DNA of 19,624 nt from an uncultured Acidimicrobiales bacterium (lineage in GTDB: Bacteria; Actinomycetota; Acidimicrobiia; Acidimicrobiales; UBA10347). Each line of letters begins with the position of its first letter. Within the stretch, counting starts at the first letter, position 1. The translations under genes were made by a program, and so were the position numbers. Below the pieces are notes generated by a model, which was not told where the DNA came from, searched no databases, and was given only the letters and a program-made list of their open reading frames with translations. The DNA lies in contig CALDGN010000417.1 in the NCBI GenBank assembly GCA_937942965.1, positions 1 through 19,624 on the forward strand. Reading direction: 5' to 3'. Shown piece after piece: positions 1 to 7,895 of this stretch.

Positions 1-2147
1 CTGGTGACCTCGGCGACATCGAGCTCCACGACTTGGGCTCGTTCCGGGTCCGTGATTTCGACGACGCGATTCATCTCTTCCAGGCCGAGCGTGCACCCGC
101 CGCGTCGCCGTTCCCGGAACTACGCACGGCTGCCGATGTTCAGCACAACCTGTCGGCTGAGCTTCCGCATGCTCATGGTCGCGAAGCCGATCTCGATGGC
201 ATCGCCGACCAGCTCGCCCAAGGTCGCTTGGTGACCGTGGTCGGCCCGGGGGGCGTCGGCAAGACGCTGACAGCCAAGACACTCGCCTTGCGCACGGCGG
301 CGACGTACCCCGACGGTGCGTGGTTCGTGGACCTGTCGGCACATGACGATGGCTCGACGCTCAGCGGGGCCGTCGCCGATGTCCTCGGTTGCACGCCCGA
401 AGAGCTCGACGGCCACATGGTCGAACGCACGACCTTGCTGGTGCTGGACAACGCCGAACAGGCGACTAGCGATGTCGCTCGGCTCGTGAGTCGATTGTTG
501 GATCGGGCGCCCGGCCTGACCGTGCTCGTGACCAGTCGAGAGCCGCTGGCCATCGCCGCCGAGCGCGTGTGGCGCCTCAACCTCATGTCAGAGGAAGCAG
601 CGGTTGCCCTGTTCGTGGAGCGGGCACGCAACGTGTCACCCGGCTTCGATGCATCCGATCACGGCGACGCCGTCGCCGAGCTCTGTCGTCGTCTCGATGG
701 TCTCCCGCTCGCGATCGAACTGGCCGCGGCTCGAGTCACCGCGCTCTCGGTGCACGAGATCATCGACTCGCTCGAGAACCGGTTGCGAGTGCTGCGAAGC
801 CGACGTCGCGACCTCGACGACCGCCAGCGCACGGCGACCGGTCTCGTCGACTGGAGCTACCAGCTTCTCGACGAAGACGAGCAGCTCGTCTTCCGGCGCC
901 TCGGTGTGTTCGCCAGCGGGTTCGAACTCGACGGTGCGACGGTTGCCGCAGAGGACTCGGGTCTCGACCGCATCGACGTGAGCGACATCTTGTGGTCGCT
1001 TGTCGAGAAGTCGTTGGTCATGCCCGTCATCGGTGATGGCACGACTCGCTACCGGTTGCTCGAAACGCTGCGGGCTTTTGCCCACCAAGCGCTCGAGGAC
1101 TGCGATGAACTCGTCACGGCGCAGCAGCACGTCGGCAACTGGTACCGCGTCCGGTTCGATCCAACCGCTGCGTTCACCCGCGTCACGGCGGTCGCCGTCC
1201 GCGAAGAGCTCGAGAATCTGCGCACGCTCGCCGGCGACCTCGCCCCGAGCGATCCGTCGCTCGGACAGTGGCTCGCCTGGTCGATCGGCCTCTACTACAA
1301 GAACATCGATCCAGCCCGTGGCGTCGAAGAGCTCGAGCCGCTGGTCGCAAAGCTCGCCGTGCCTGGCGATGCCGTTGTCGGGATGATTGCAGTCGCCGCT
1401 CATCTGGCGTTCAACTGCGGCGAGCTCGACGCATCAAACGCGCTCTTGGACAGTGCCGATGCCTTCACGAGTGGAGAGCGGCCGATCGGGCTTGGCTGGA
1501 TCCACAACGTTCGAGCACTCAACGCCGTCAAGGTCGGTGATCTCGCCAGTGCCGCAGCGATTCTTGAGCCGGCCAAAGACGGTGCGACGCCGCTTGAGCT
1601 GATCAGCATCATGAACTCGCTCGGCATCGTGCACGCCGAATCCGGTGATCTCGTCGCCGCGCTCGCATCGTTCGAGGACCTGCTCGCTCGGTCCCAAGAG
1701 GTTGGGGCCCTCGATGCCGAAGCCGTCGCCACAGGTGCTGTGGCCGAGATCTCTCACCGGGCAGGCGACATCCGCCGGGCGACCGAGACGACTGCAGCTG
1801 CGGTCGAACTGAGCGGCGAAAGCGGTATGCGTTCTCAGCACGCGATGGCACTGGTCGGCGCGGCGCGCCTGGTGGCCGACGCTGGCGACCATCTCGAAGC
1901 GGTCACGTTGCACGCCGGCGCCGATCGCATCTTGGCCGAGACCGGCCAGCAACTCTTCCCCGGCGACCAGGTCCTCAGCGAGCAGATGTATGCCTTGGCT
2001 CAGGAGCACCTCAGTGACGAGGACCATGCGTCAGCGATCGCTGTTGGTGAATCGCTCGCTGACCTTGAACTGCACGAACGAGCGATCACAACGCTGAGCG
2101 CCCAGCTCGCACGCGACGAAGATCAGGCGGTGACAGCTGCCACGTAA
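1..2147 (+). CDS. Cyclase-linked NB-ARC-type ATPase regulator with TPR-like C-terminus (5' partial)
   Basis: The reading frame is open from base 3, so the N-terminus lies outside the window; a TTG at 33 is only an internal codon. The first residues (GDLGDIELHDLG, then FRVRDF) match the linker that follows class III adenylate/guanylate cyclase domains in actinobacterial regulators, so a cyclase domain probably precedes. Counting from base 33, an AAA/NB-ARC-like ATPase follows: Walker A GPGGVGKT at 71-78 (bases 243-266), Walker B LLVLDN near 135-140, VTSRE near 166-170, and GLPLAIELAAARV near 223-235. The remaining ~400 residues are alpha-helical, Ala/Glu/Leu-rich and TPR-like. No DNA-binding helix-turn-helix is seen at the C-terminus. 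A signal-transduction role (cAMP synthesis or regulated ATPase switch) is inferred. The 3' end overlaps the convergent sulfatase gene by 25 bp. Confidence 0.85.
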   Translation, partial: GDLGDIELHDLGSFRVRDFDDAIHLFQAERAPAASPFPELRTAADVQHNLSAELPHAHGREADLDGIADQLAQGRLVTVVGPGGVGKTLTAKTLALRTAATYPDGAWFVDLSAHDDGSTLSGAVADVLGCTPEELDGHMVERTTLLVLDNAEQATSDVARLVSRLLDRAPGLTVLVTSREPLAIAAERVWRLNLMSEEAAVALFVERARNVSPGFDASDHGDAVAELCRRLDGLPLAIELAAARVTALSVHEIIDSLENRLRVLRSRRRDLDDRQRTATGLVDWSYQLLDEDEQLVFRRLGVFASGFELDGATVAAEDSGLDRIDVSDILWSLVEKSLVMPVIGDGTTRYRLLETLRAFAHQALEDCDELVTAQQHVGNWYRVRFDPTAAFTRVTAVAVREELENLRTLAGDLAPSDPSLGQWLAWSIGLYYKNIDPARGVEELEPLVAKLAVPGDAVVGMIAVAAHLAFNCGELDASNALLDSADAFTSGERPIGLGWIHNVRALNAVKVGDLASAAAILEPAKDGATPLELISIMNSLGIVHAESGDLVAALASFEDLLARSQEVGALDAEAVATGAVAEISHRAGDIRRATETTAAAVELSGESGMRSQHAMALVGAARLVADAGDHLEAVTLHAGADRILAETGQQLFPGDQVLSEQMYALAQEHLSDEDHASAIAVGESLADLELHERAITTLSAQLARDEDQAVTAAT

Positions 2148-3817
2148 GGCCACGGCACGTTCCGATCAGGCACGGCTCGAGAGCGCTCCGTTGCGAGCAG
2201 TTCCTGGAGCCGTCGGAACGTGCCGTCGGCCGATGCGTCGGTCGCTCGATTCGTCGTCTCCGCTGGGTCCGCGGTGAGGTCGTAGAGCTCCCACTCGTCG
2301 GGGACCGCATCGACTCGCGGGCCATCCCCGGTGCGTTGGTGCTCGAACGGCACCGACCACGTGGCGGGGTCGTCGAACGTCCGCACGAGCTTCCAGAGCT
2401 GACCGTCGACACGGGCGACGATGCCCTCGACGTTCGAAGGAACACCAGGCAGCTGATCGACCGTCATCGACTCGTCGCCGAAGATTCGGCCCGACGCAGA
2501 GAGCCCGGTGTCGCCCTCGATGATGTGATCTCGCGTCATCGCATAGACGACTCGGTCGGCATCCGGTGCTGTGGTCTCGTCGACGATCGGCATGAGATCT
2601 CGGCCCGGCAATTCGTGAACCTCGGAGAAGGTCGAGGCGAGCTGGGCGGCTGTCTCGTCCGCGTCGATCCCGGCCGCAGCCAGCAGCGTCGGCACCAGGT
2701 CGACGTGCGACGTCGGCATCGCGTCGATCGTTCGTGCGTTGGTCGGGTTCGCTCCGACGCGAGCGATCTGGAACGGCACGCGAGTCGCCTCGTCGTAGAG
2801 CTGGAACCACTTCTGGTGGAGGCCACCGTGTGATCCGAGTAGCTCGCCGTGGTCGCTCGTTCGCACGATCAAGGTGTCGGATCCGGAATCAGTGGCGGCT
2901 CGTCGCACTTGGTCGATCGGACCGTCGACCTCGGCATGCAGCTGGTAATAGAAGTGCCGGTACTCGCTGGCGTGGTCTCGATACGCACCGTCGACGGGTT
3001 CGCGAGGTCCGTACATCGTTGGGTAGTTGTCCCGATAGCCACGCTGCACGCCCGGCCGATCGAGCAGGTCATCGTCGGCGGTCGGGGATGGAGGAATCGC
3101 AGGCGCAGTTGGTAGCTCGTCGTTGAGTGGAAGACCCCGTCGCACCCACGGCGGGAACAGCACGATGTCATGCGGGTTCACGAAGCTGGCCACCAGCAAG
3201 AACGGCCGCTGCGCGTTGGGGTCGCCCGCAGCGCGGCGCTCGTACCGATCGGCGAGCCATGCCGAGACCCGGTCGGCGATCAGCTGGTCGCGGCGCACGC
3301 CCGAGTTCCCCATCAGACCGCCATGAGGTTCGGGTCCGACCCAACCGGAGAAGCCATAGTCGGACAGCGGGTCGGCATCCAGGTAGCGCTGCACGGCTTC
3401 GGGGTCGACGTTCCCGGCAGAGTCGTTCGTCGCAAGCGGTTGACCATCGACCATCAAATCAGCGTGGGTGATGTGCCACTTGCCGTCGTAGTGCGTGTCC
3501 CACCCGGCGGCCCGGAACCAGTTGCCAAGGGTCGGAACCTCGCCGGGCCGGAGCCAGCGCATGCGTGAATCGTGGGCTTCTTTGCCGAGACCGTCGGTCT
3601 GGGTGACGCCGTGCAGATCCGGGTACTGGCCGGTGAACAGGGTCGGCCGGCTCGGCACACAAGCGAGCGAGCCCGTGTAGTGGCGTTCGAACGTGATCCC
3701 GTGCTCGTCGAACCATCGCCGCCCCGGAAGCGCCCGGCGCCGCCACTCCGTCAGCGCGGCGTCTTCGTAGCTCGGCGCCGCCCGTTCTTCGTCCGTCATG
3801 ATCACGACGATGTCCAT
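2123..3817 (-). CDS. Sulfatase family hydrolase (formylglycine-type, cytoplasmic)
   Basis: A 564-residue member of the type I sulfatase / alkaline phosphatase-like superfamily, which hydrolyses sulfate or phosphonate esters. The start opens with the family's metal-binding strand (MDIVVIMTDEE). Residue 53 is the cysteine of CVPSRPTLFTG, the CxPSR signature oxidised to formylglycine by FGE. Further motifs are GKWHIT and a second metal site in RTSDHGELLGSHG. The ATG at 3817 was chosen because it places the first strand at the N-terminus as usual; an in-frame TTG at 3868 would add 17 unlike residues. No clear Shine-Dalgarno is present. No signal peptide is seen, so the enzyme is probably cytoplasmic and acts on imported or internal esters. 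It is divergent from the DMT permease with an 86-bp gap. The substrate cannot be told from sequence; choline-sulfatase-like or phosphonate monoester hydrolase-like are both possible. Confidence 0.9.
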   Translation of the reverse strand: MDIVVIMTDEERAAPSYEDAALTEWRRRALPGRRWFDEHGITFERHYTGSLACVPSRPTLFTGQYPDLHGVTQTDGLGKEAHDSRMRWLRPGEVPTLGNWFRAAGWDTHYDGKWHITHADLMVDGQPLATNDSAGNVDPEAVQRYLDADPLSDYGFSGWVGPEPHGGLMGNSGVRRDQLIADRVSAWLADRYERRAAGDPNAQRPFLLVASFVNPHDIVLFPPWVRRGLPLNDELPTAPAIPPSPTADDDLLDRPGVQRGYRDNYPTMYGPREPVDGAYRDHASEYRHFYYQLHAEVDGPIDQVRRAATDSGSDTLIVRTSDHGELLGSHGGLHQKWFQLYDEATRVPFQIARVGANPTNARTIDAMPTSHVDLVPTLLAAAGIDADETAAQLASTFSEVHELPGRDLMPIVDETTAPDADRVVYAMTRDHIIEGDTGLSASGRIFGDESMTVDQLPGVPSNVEGIVARVDGQLWKLVRTFDDPATWSVPFEHQRTGDGPRVDAVPDEWELYDLTADPAETTNRATDASADGTFRRLQELLATERSRAVPDRNVPWPYVAAVTA

Positions 3818-3903
3818 CGGCGAAGTCTCGCACGTCGTCTCAGTCGCTCGTGTCCCTGTTCGAACCAAGCGAGCTGCGAAGGGGGGAGGACTAGCCTGCC
3901 CGG

Positions 3904-4731
3904 ATGCCGATCCTGCTGGGAGCTCTCGCGAGCCTGTTCATCGGGATCTCTGACACCTTGGGCCGGGCCAGCTCGAAGCGCGCCGACTCGGTCAGCCACG
4001 TGTCAACCCAGATGCTCACGGGCGTCGTGGTGTCGCTGCCGTTCGTGTTCCTCCTCGGAAGCGAGCTCATCGGACGCGACCTCGCAAGTGGTGCGTTGAG
4101 CGGCGTATTCATCGGCGCGGGCCTTGCGGTTGTCTACCGGGGCATGGCGTTGTCGTCGGCCGCTGTGGTCGCCCCAACTGCGGCGGTGCTGGCCGCACTG
4201 CTCCCGCTCGCGTGGGATCTGATCGGCGGCACACGCTTGGAGTCGTTGGAGATCTTCGGCTGTGTGATCGCGATCGCGTCGCTTGGACTGACGACGTTCA
4301 ATCCCGACCTCGGCGACCGAGTCCGCCAAGGGCTGATTCTGGCGGTCACCGGCGGCATCTTGTTCGGCCTCTCCGTCGTGTTCGCTGCCGATACGTCCGA
4401 GGCCAGTGGTGCGTGGCCGGCGGTGACACAACGAGCGACCGGGTTCCTCGTGATGATTCCGCTCGCGATCCGCAGAGCCGTGCCGGTGTTCCTACCCGCT
4501 GGGGTGCTGCGATTCGGACTCGCCGGCGGCGTCGCCGGCGCGGTTGGCATGGTGTGCTGGATCATCGGAAGTCAGCAGGGCGACCTGGGCACAGTTTCGG
4601 TCATCAGCTCGACGTACCCGGCCGTGGTCGCATTGCTCGCGACTCGCTATGACGGGGACCAGATCCGCTGGTGGCAGGCCGTCGGCATTGTCGGAGCAAT
4701 CGCAGGAAGCGCCTGCATCGCCCTCGCCTAG
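3904..4731 (+). CDS. DMT superfamily (EamA) permease
   Basis: A 275-residue, very hydrophobic protein with about ten predicted membrane segments arranged as two similar halves, the usual size and layout of EamA drug/metabolite transporters. The first helix starts at residue 1-2 (MPILLGALASLFIGISDTLG). Characteristic features are the VYRGMALSSAAVVAPTAAV stretch at the end of the first half and GTVSVISSTYPAVVALLA near the end of the second, where DMT exporters carry small-residue helices. A purine-rich AGGGGGGAGGA at about 3880-3890 is the likely ribosome binding site, somewhat far (13 nt) from the ATG. It shares a short divergent intergenic region with the sulfatase, which could link the two, but the substrate is unknown. 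It ends 7 bp from the convergent unknown gene. Confidence 0.85.
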   Translation: MPILLGALASLFIGISDTLGRASSKRADSVSHVSTQMLTGVVVSLPFVFLLGSELIGRDLASGALSGVFIGAGLAVVYRGMALSSAAVVAPTAAVLAALLPLAWDLIGGTRLESLEIFGCVIAIASLGLTTFNPDLGDRVRQGLILAVTGGILFGLSVVFAADTSEASGAWPAVTQRATGFLVMIPLAIRRAVPVFLPAGVLRFGLAGGVAGAVGMVCWIIGSQQGDLGTVSVISSTYPAVVALLATRYDGDQIRWWQAVGIVGAIAGSACIALA

Positions 4732-4738
4732 CCGCGGG

Positions 4739-6436
4739 TCAGACCAGCGCTTCTTCTCGGTGTGTTGCTCGGGTCTGTTGCCAGACTCGGAGCACGAGAG
4801 CTTCGACATCTTCGAGGTCGGTGGCGCCGAAGCGCGTCATCCGCACCGTCAGGGTTGACGGGCTCAGCAGCGCCGCAGTCGCGACACCGCGCGATCGGTT
4901 GAGTCGACTCGTGAATCGCTCGACGAGACGTGGGCATGTTGACGAGATGGAGGTGGCGACGTCGACGGTCCAGAATCGGTCGCCCTGGATGTCATCGGGT
5001 TCGATCTGAAGGTCGAGCGATTCGATTGCGTTCGGTTGGGTAACGGAATCGACAAATGCCATCGGCACGGCTGCAGGCTGTGGGATGAGGCGGGCCTCGG
5101 GTGCAACCGGCGGCGGGGCGACTGCAGGCGCCGGTTCCGGCATCACTGCAGCGGGCACGAGACGATCAGAGAAGCGGGCATTCCAACCAACCCACGGTGG
5201 GGTCGGTGTGCTGTACATCTGCCCGAACAACGCCAGCGGCACCTGTCCTGGCGTGGGCTGACCTCCAAGAACGCTTGGCCACATCATGCGAGGCGGCACG
5301 CGACGCTTGACGGTCACGACGGCTTCGGCCATCCAACGGTTCATGGACTGTTCGACGTCGATCCAGGCCGCCGACCCGTCGGGCCCTTCGATACGGAGAT
5401 GGGGGCGATTGATCGCATGCGATTCGCCGCGACGTCCGCCAACAGACCACTCCGCCCGCCAGCTCCGCAACGCGACCTCGGTTGCACACGCAGCGAGGCC
5501 CGATGCGAACGCAAGCGTCTCGGCGGAGAGGTTGACCTCGGACCAGCGGGGTAGCCCGTCGATCGGTGCGGCGTTTTGGGCGAGCGTGGGAAACCAGCTG
5601 CGATATTCGGTGCGTGGCAGCGTCACTTGCTCGGCGAAGCTGACGTGCTCGCGTGCCCAGCGCCAGATGGTCTCGATGTCCTCGACGTGGTCGAAGCGCA
5701 GCGCGGTCGTGTCGCAGCCGCGGACGAGTAGCCATTCGCGGAACTCAGAGAGACGTCGCAGGTGGCCGCCGACGAAGTCCCCGTGGAACTGTTCTGCCGC
5801 CTCGGGAGCGACGCCGGCCCAACTCGACGATGTGCACTGCACCCTGTTGAGCAGCTGGCGCCATGGTGGCGGGCGATTCCAGAGCGGGTGCCGGAGGAAG
5901 TCGCGGATGCTGCTGGCCACGATGGACTCGGGGGAGAAGCGAACCGGACCGAACCGGGCAGACGGGTGCTCGAACTGTCGCGGAACCTCGAGCAACGAGC
6001 GGTTACCGACGAACACCCATCGGGCGTTCCACTGGTCGATGGCGTACTGGGCGAGTAGCGCAGCGACGCCAGCGGCGAACTCGTGGGCCTCGACACTGAG
6101 GTTCGGGCAGCCGGACCAGCTCGGCCAGCCGTCGGGGACCTCGATACCCGGCAGATACGGATACCAAGCGGATGCGTTCGCCGCGAACCGTGTGGCTGGG
6201 TTGTCGAACATCGACAAGTGGTCCTGGGCCCAGAACCACAAGTCGTCGAATGCGTCGAGGCAGGTCCAGTCGAGGTTGCCGAGCGGGAACCCCGACTGAT
6301 CCATGTGCATGCCGAATCGGGCGATGCGGTCAGTGACGGTCGAGGTGTACGCGTCGTGTAGCCACCGTGCGGTCTCTGGATGTGCCGAGGACCAGGTCGT
6401 TGTCGAACGCGCCGAAGACGTGCGTACCCGAGTCAT
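4739..6436 (-). CDS. Uncharacterised protein with two tandem homologous modules and a Pro-rich linker
   Basis: I do not recognise the family with certainty. From the ATG at 6436 it is 565 residues. Two modules resemble each other: about 20-197 and 229-387. Shared landmarks are FDDLWFWAQDHL versus IETIWRWAREHV, AWYPYLPG versus RSWFPTLAQ, and NLSVEAHEFAAGVAALLA versus NLSAETLAFASGLAACAT, each followed by QWNARWVFVG or SWRAEWSVGG. After them come a Pro/Ala linker (~432-457) and a C-terminal ~80-residue segment with alternating strand/helix character. The pattern of each module recalls small helical/beta proteins of unknown function common in actinobacteria (weak inference). No signal peptide or membrane segment is seen, so it is probably cytoplasmic. 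The start is uncertain: the frame stays open upstream to 6805, but that stretch looks non-coding and runs into the divergent oxidase gene. The gene is single and convergent with the DMT permease. Confidence 0.75.
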   Translation of the reverse strand: MTRVRTSSARSTTTWSSAHPETARWLHDAYTSTVTDRIARFGMHMDQSGFPLGNLDWTCLDAFDDLWFWAQDHLSMFDNPATRFAANASAWYPYLPGIEVPDGWPSWSGCPNLSVEAHEFAAGVAALLAQYAIDQWNARWVFVGNRSLLEVPRQFEHPSARFGPVRFSPESIVASSIRDFLRHPLWNRPPPWRQLLNRVQCTSSSWAGVAPEAAEQFHGDFVGGHLRRLSEFREWLLVRGCDTTALRFDHVEDIETIWRWAREHVSFAEQVTLPRTEYRSWFPTLAQNAAPIDGLPRWSEVNLSAETLAFASGLAACATEVALRSWRAEWSVGGRRGESHAINRPHLRIEGPDGSAAWIDVEQSMNRWMAEAVVTVKRRVPPRMMWPSVLGGQPTPGQVPLALFGQMYSTPTPPWVGWNARFSDRLVPAAVMPEPAPAVAPPPVAPEARLIPQPAAVPMAFVDSVTQPNAIESLDLQIEPDDIQGDRFWTVDVATSISSTCPRLVERFTSRLNRSRGVATAALLSPSTLTVRMTRFGATDLEDVEALVLRVWQQTRATHREEALV

Positions 6437-6680
6437 CGGATGACTCGTTCGATTGTCGTGGCTCGTACCCCACCTTGCATAGGCATCGCGTCGGCACCGA
6501 GAGCCCAAATTCGCGGTATTTGCCCCCCAATTGGTGTCGCGGACGTAGGCCGTTCGGCCGGGTTGCTCGCCGCAGAGACCCGTACTCCGCTCATCGATCA
6601 GGCAGGTCGTTCGCCGAGCGAGCTGGCCATTCACCGATCCCCACTGTCGACTCGGACTCGGTTTCGTTAGGGTTTCGCTC
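6437..6680. other. Divergent intergenic region
   Basis: This 244-bp gap separates two divergently transcribed genes and should hold both promoters. TTAGGG at about 6667-6672 sits 8 nt before the oxidase ATG and is a plausible ribosome binding site. I see no convincing -35/-10 pair, palindrome or repeat. The frame of the minus-strand gene is open through it, but the translation is rich in Arg, Cys, Ser and Thr and does not look like protein. Confidence 0.45.
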
Positions 6681-7892
6681 ATGCTGCAGAACCTTCGCGA
6701 GAGCATGCGATTCCGGTCGCTGACCTTGGACTCCGTCGAACGGAAGCTCGAACGAGCGGCCAACATCGATGACCTTCGACTGATCGCCAAGCGCAATCTG
6801 CCCACCGGCGTCTTCGACTACATCGATGGCGCGGCCGAAGACGAAGAAGCTCTCGCTCGCAGCATCCGGGTCTTCGACGAAGTCCTCTTCCGTCCACGGG
6901 TGATGCGCGACATGACGACCGTCGACACGTCGACCACGTTGCTCGGCAAGAAGATCCCAATGCCGTTCGCGCTCTCTCCTACGGGCTTCACCCGCATCGC
7001 CGATCCTCAGGGCGAGCTCGCGGTTGCCAAAGTTGCCGCCGCCCGAGGCCTGCCGTACACGCTCAGCACGATGGGCACTCGTTCGATCGAAGAGGTCGCC
7101 GCGGTCAGTGATGGCCCCAAGTGGTTCCAGGTCTATGTCTGGAAAGACCGCGGCTTGGTCAAGGAGATGATCTCGCGGGCCGAAGCAGCGGGCTACGAGA
7201 CGCTCGTGATCACCGTCGACTTCGCCACGCTTGGCCGTCGCGAGCGCGATGTGCGCAGCGGGTTCACGCTTCCGCCGAAGCTCGGGCTCGACACGATCGT
7301 CGACGGCATTCGTCATCCTCGCTGGACGTGGGAGTTCGCGCGCAGTGAGCCGATCCGCTTCGCGAACGTGTCCGGCACGAGCGACGATCGCGACGGCACC
7401 AACGCCGTCGCGCTCGGCCCGTTCGTCGCCGAGCAGCTCGACCCGTCGCTGTCATGGACCGATGTCGAAGAGTTCCGTTCGATGTGGCCGGGCACCTTCA
7501 TGGTCAAGGGGGTGCAAGACGTTGAAGACGCCAAGATCGCCGCCGACATTGGCTGCGACGCGGTCGCACTCTCGAATCACGGCGGACGCCAACTCGATGC
7601 TTCGCCGGCCCCGTTCGAACTGCTTCCCGAAACCGTCGACGCCATCGGCGATCGCGCCGAGATCCTCGTCGACGGCGGCATCCGCCGAGGCGCGGACATC
7701 GCCAAGGCGGTCGCGCTCGGCGCGACTGCGTGCATGGGCGGGCGGGCGTATCTCTACGGCCTCGGCGCTGGCGGAGAACGCGGCGTCGACAAGGCCCTCG
7801 GGTTCCTGCACGACGAGCTCGAACGCACACTCAAACTCATCGGAGCATCGAAGGTCACGGACCTGGGCCCCGACTGGATCCGACCCTCCTAG
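6681..7892 (+). CDS. FMN-dependent alpha-hydroxy-acid oxidase/dehydrogenase (LldD/glycolate oxidase family)
   Basis: A 403-residue TIM-barrel flavoprotein that oxidises an (S)-2-hydroxy acid, such as lactate, glycolate or mandelate, to the 2-oxo acid. Family residues are visible: Y47 in FDYIDGAAEDE, FALSPTGF (~96-103) for FMN, Y152 in WFQVYVWKDR, TVDFATLGRRERD (~178-190), K276 in MVKGVQ, catalytic H300 and substrate-binding R303 in SNHGGRQLD, and the phosphate site DGGIRRGADI then MGGRAYLYG. Within TVD-x-x-x-LGRRE the residue after D is F where T is common, which may affect the pocket. The N-terminus lacks a cytochrome domain. The ATG at 6681 has TTAGGG 8 nt upstream; an ATG at 6705 is an alternative. 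Substrate is not determinable, but the neighbouring carboxylate transporters favour lactate or a similar short acid. It ends 3 bp from the convergent histidine kinase gene. Confidence 0.92.
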   Translation: MLQNLRESMRFRSLTLDSVERKLERAANIDDLRLIAKRNLPTGVFDYIDGAAEDEEALARSIRVFDEVLFRPRVMRDMTTVDTSTTLLGKKIPMPFALSPTGFTRIADPQGELAVAKVAAARGLPYTLSTMGTRSIEEVAAVSDGPKWFQVYVWKDRGLVKEMISRAEAAGYETLVITVDFATLGRRERDVRSGFTLPPKLGLDTIVDGIRHPRWTWEFARSEPIRFANVSGTSDDRDGTNAVALGPFVAEQLDPSLSWTDVEEFRSMWPGTFMVKGVQDVEDAKIAADIGCDAVALSNHGGRQLDASPAPFELLPETVDAIGDRAEILVDGGIRRGADIAKAVALGATACMGGRAYLYGLGAGGERGVDKALGFLHDELERTLKLIGASKVTDLGPDWIRPS

Positions 7893-7895
7893 TTC

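Noticed and set aside
5286..6299. 337-codon open frame on the plus strand
   Set aside because: It lies opposite the duplicated-module gene. The plus-strand translation is Ser/Arg-rich with no pattern, whereas the minus strand shows internal homology that only real coding would preserve.
6437..6805. N-terminal extension of the duplicated-module protein to 6805
   Set aside because: It would overlap the 5' end of the divergent oxidase gene by 125 bp, and the extra residues are Arg/Cys/Ser-rich and unlike protein. Only the part from the ATG at 6436 is kept.
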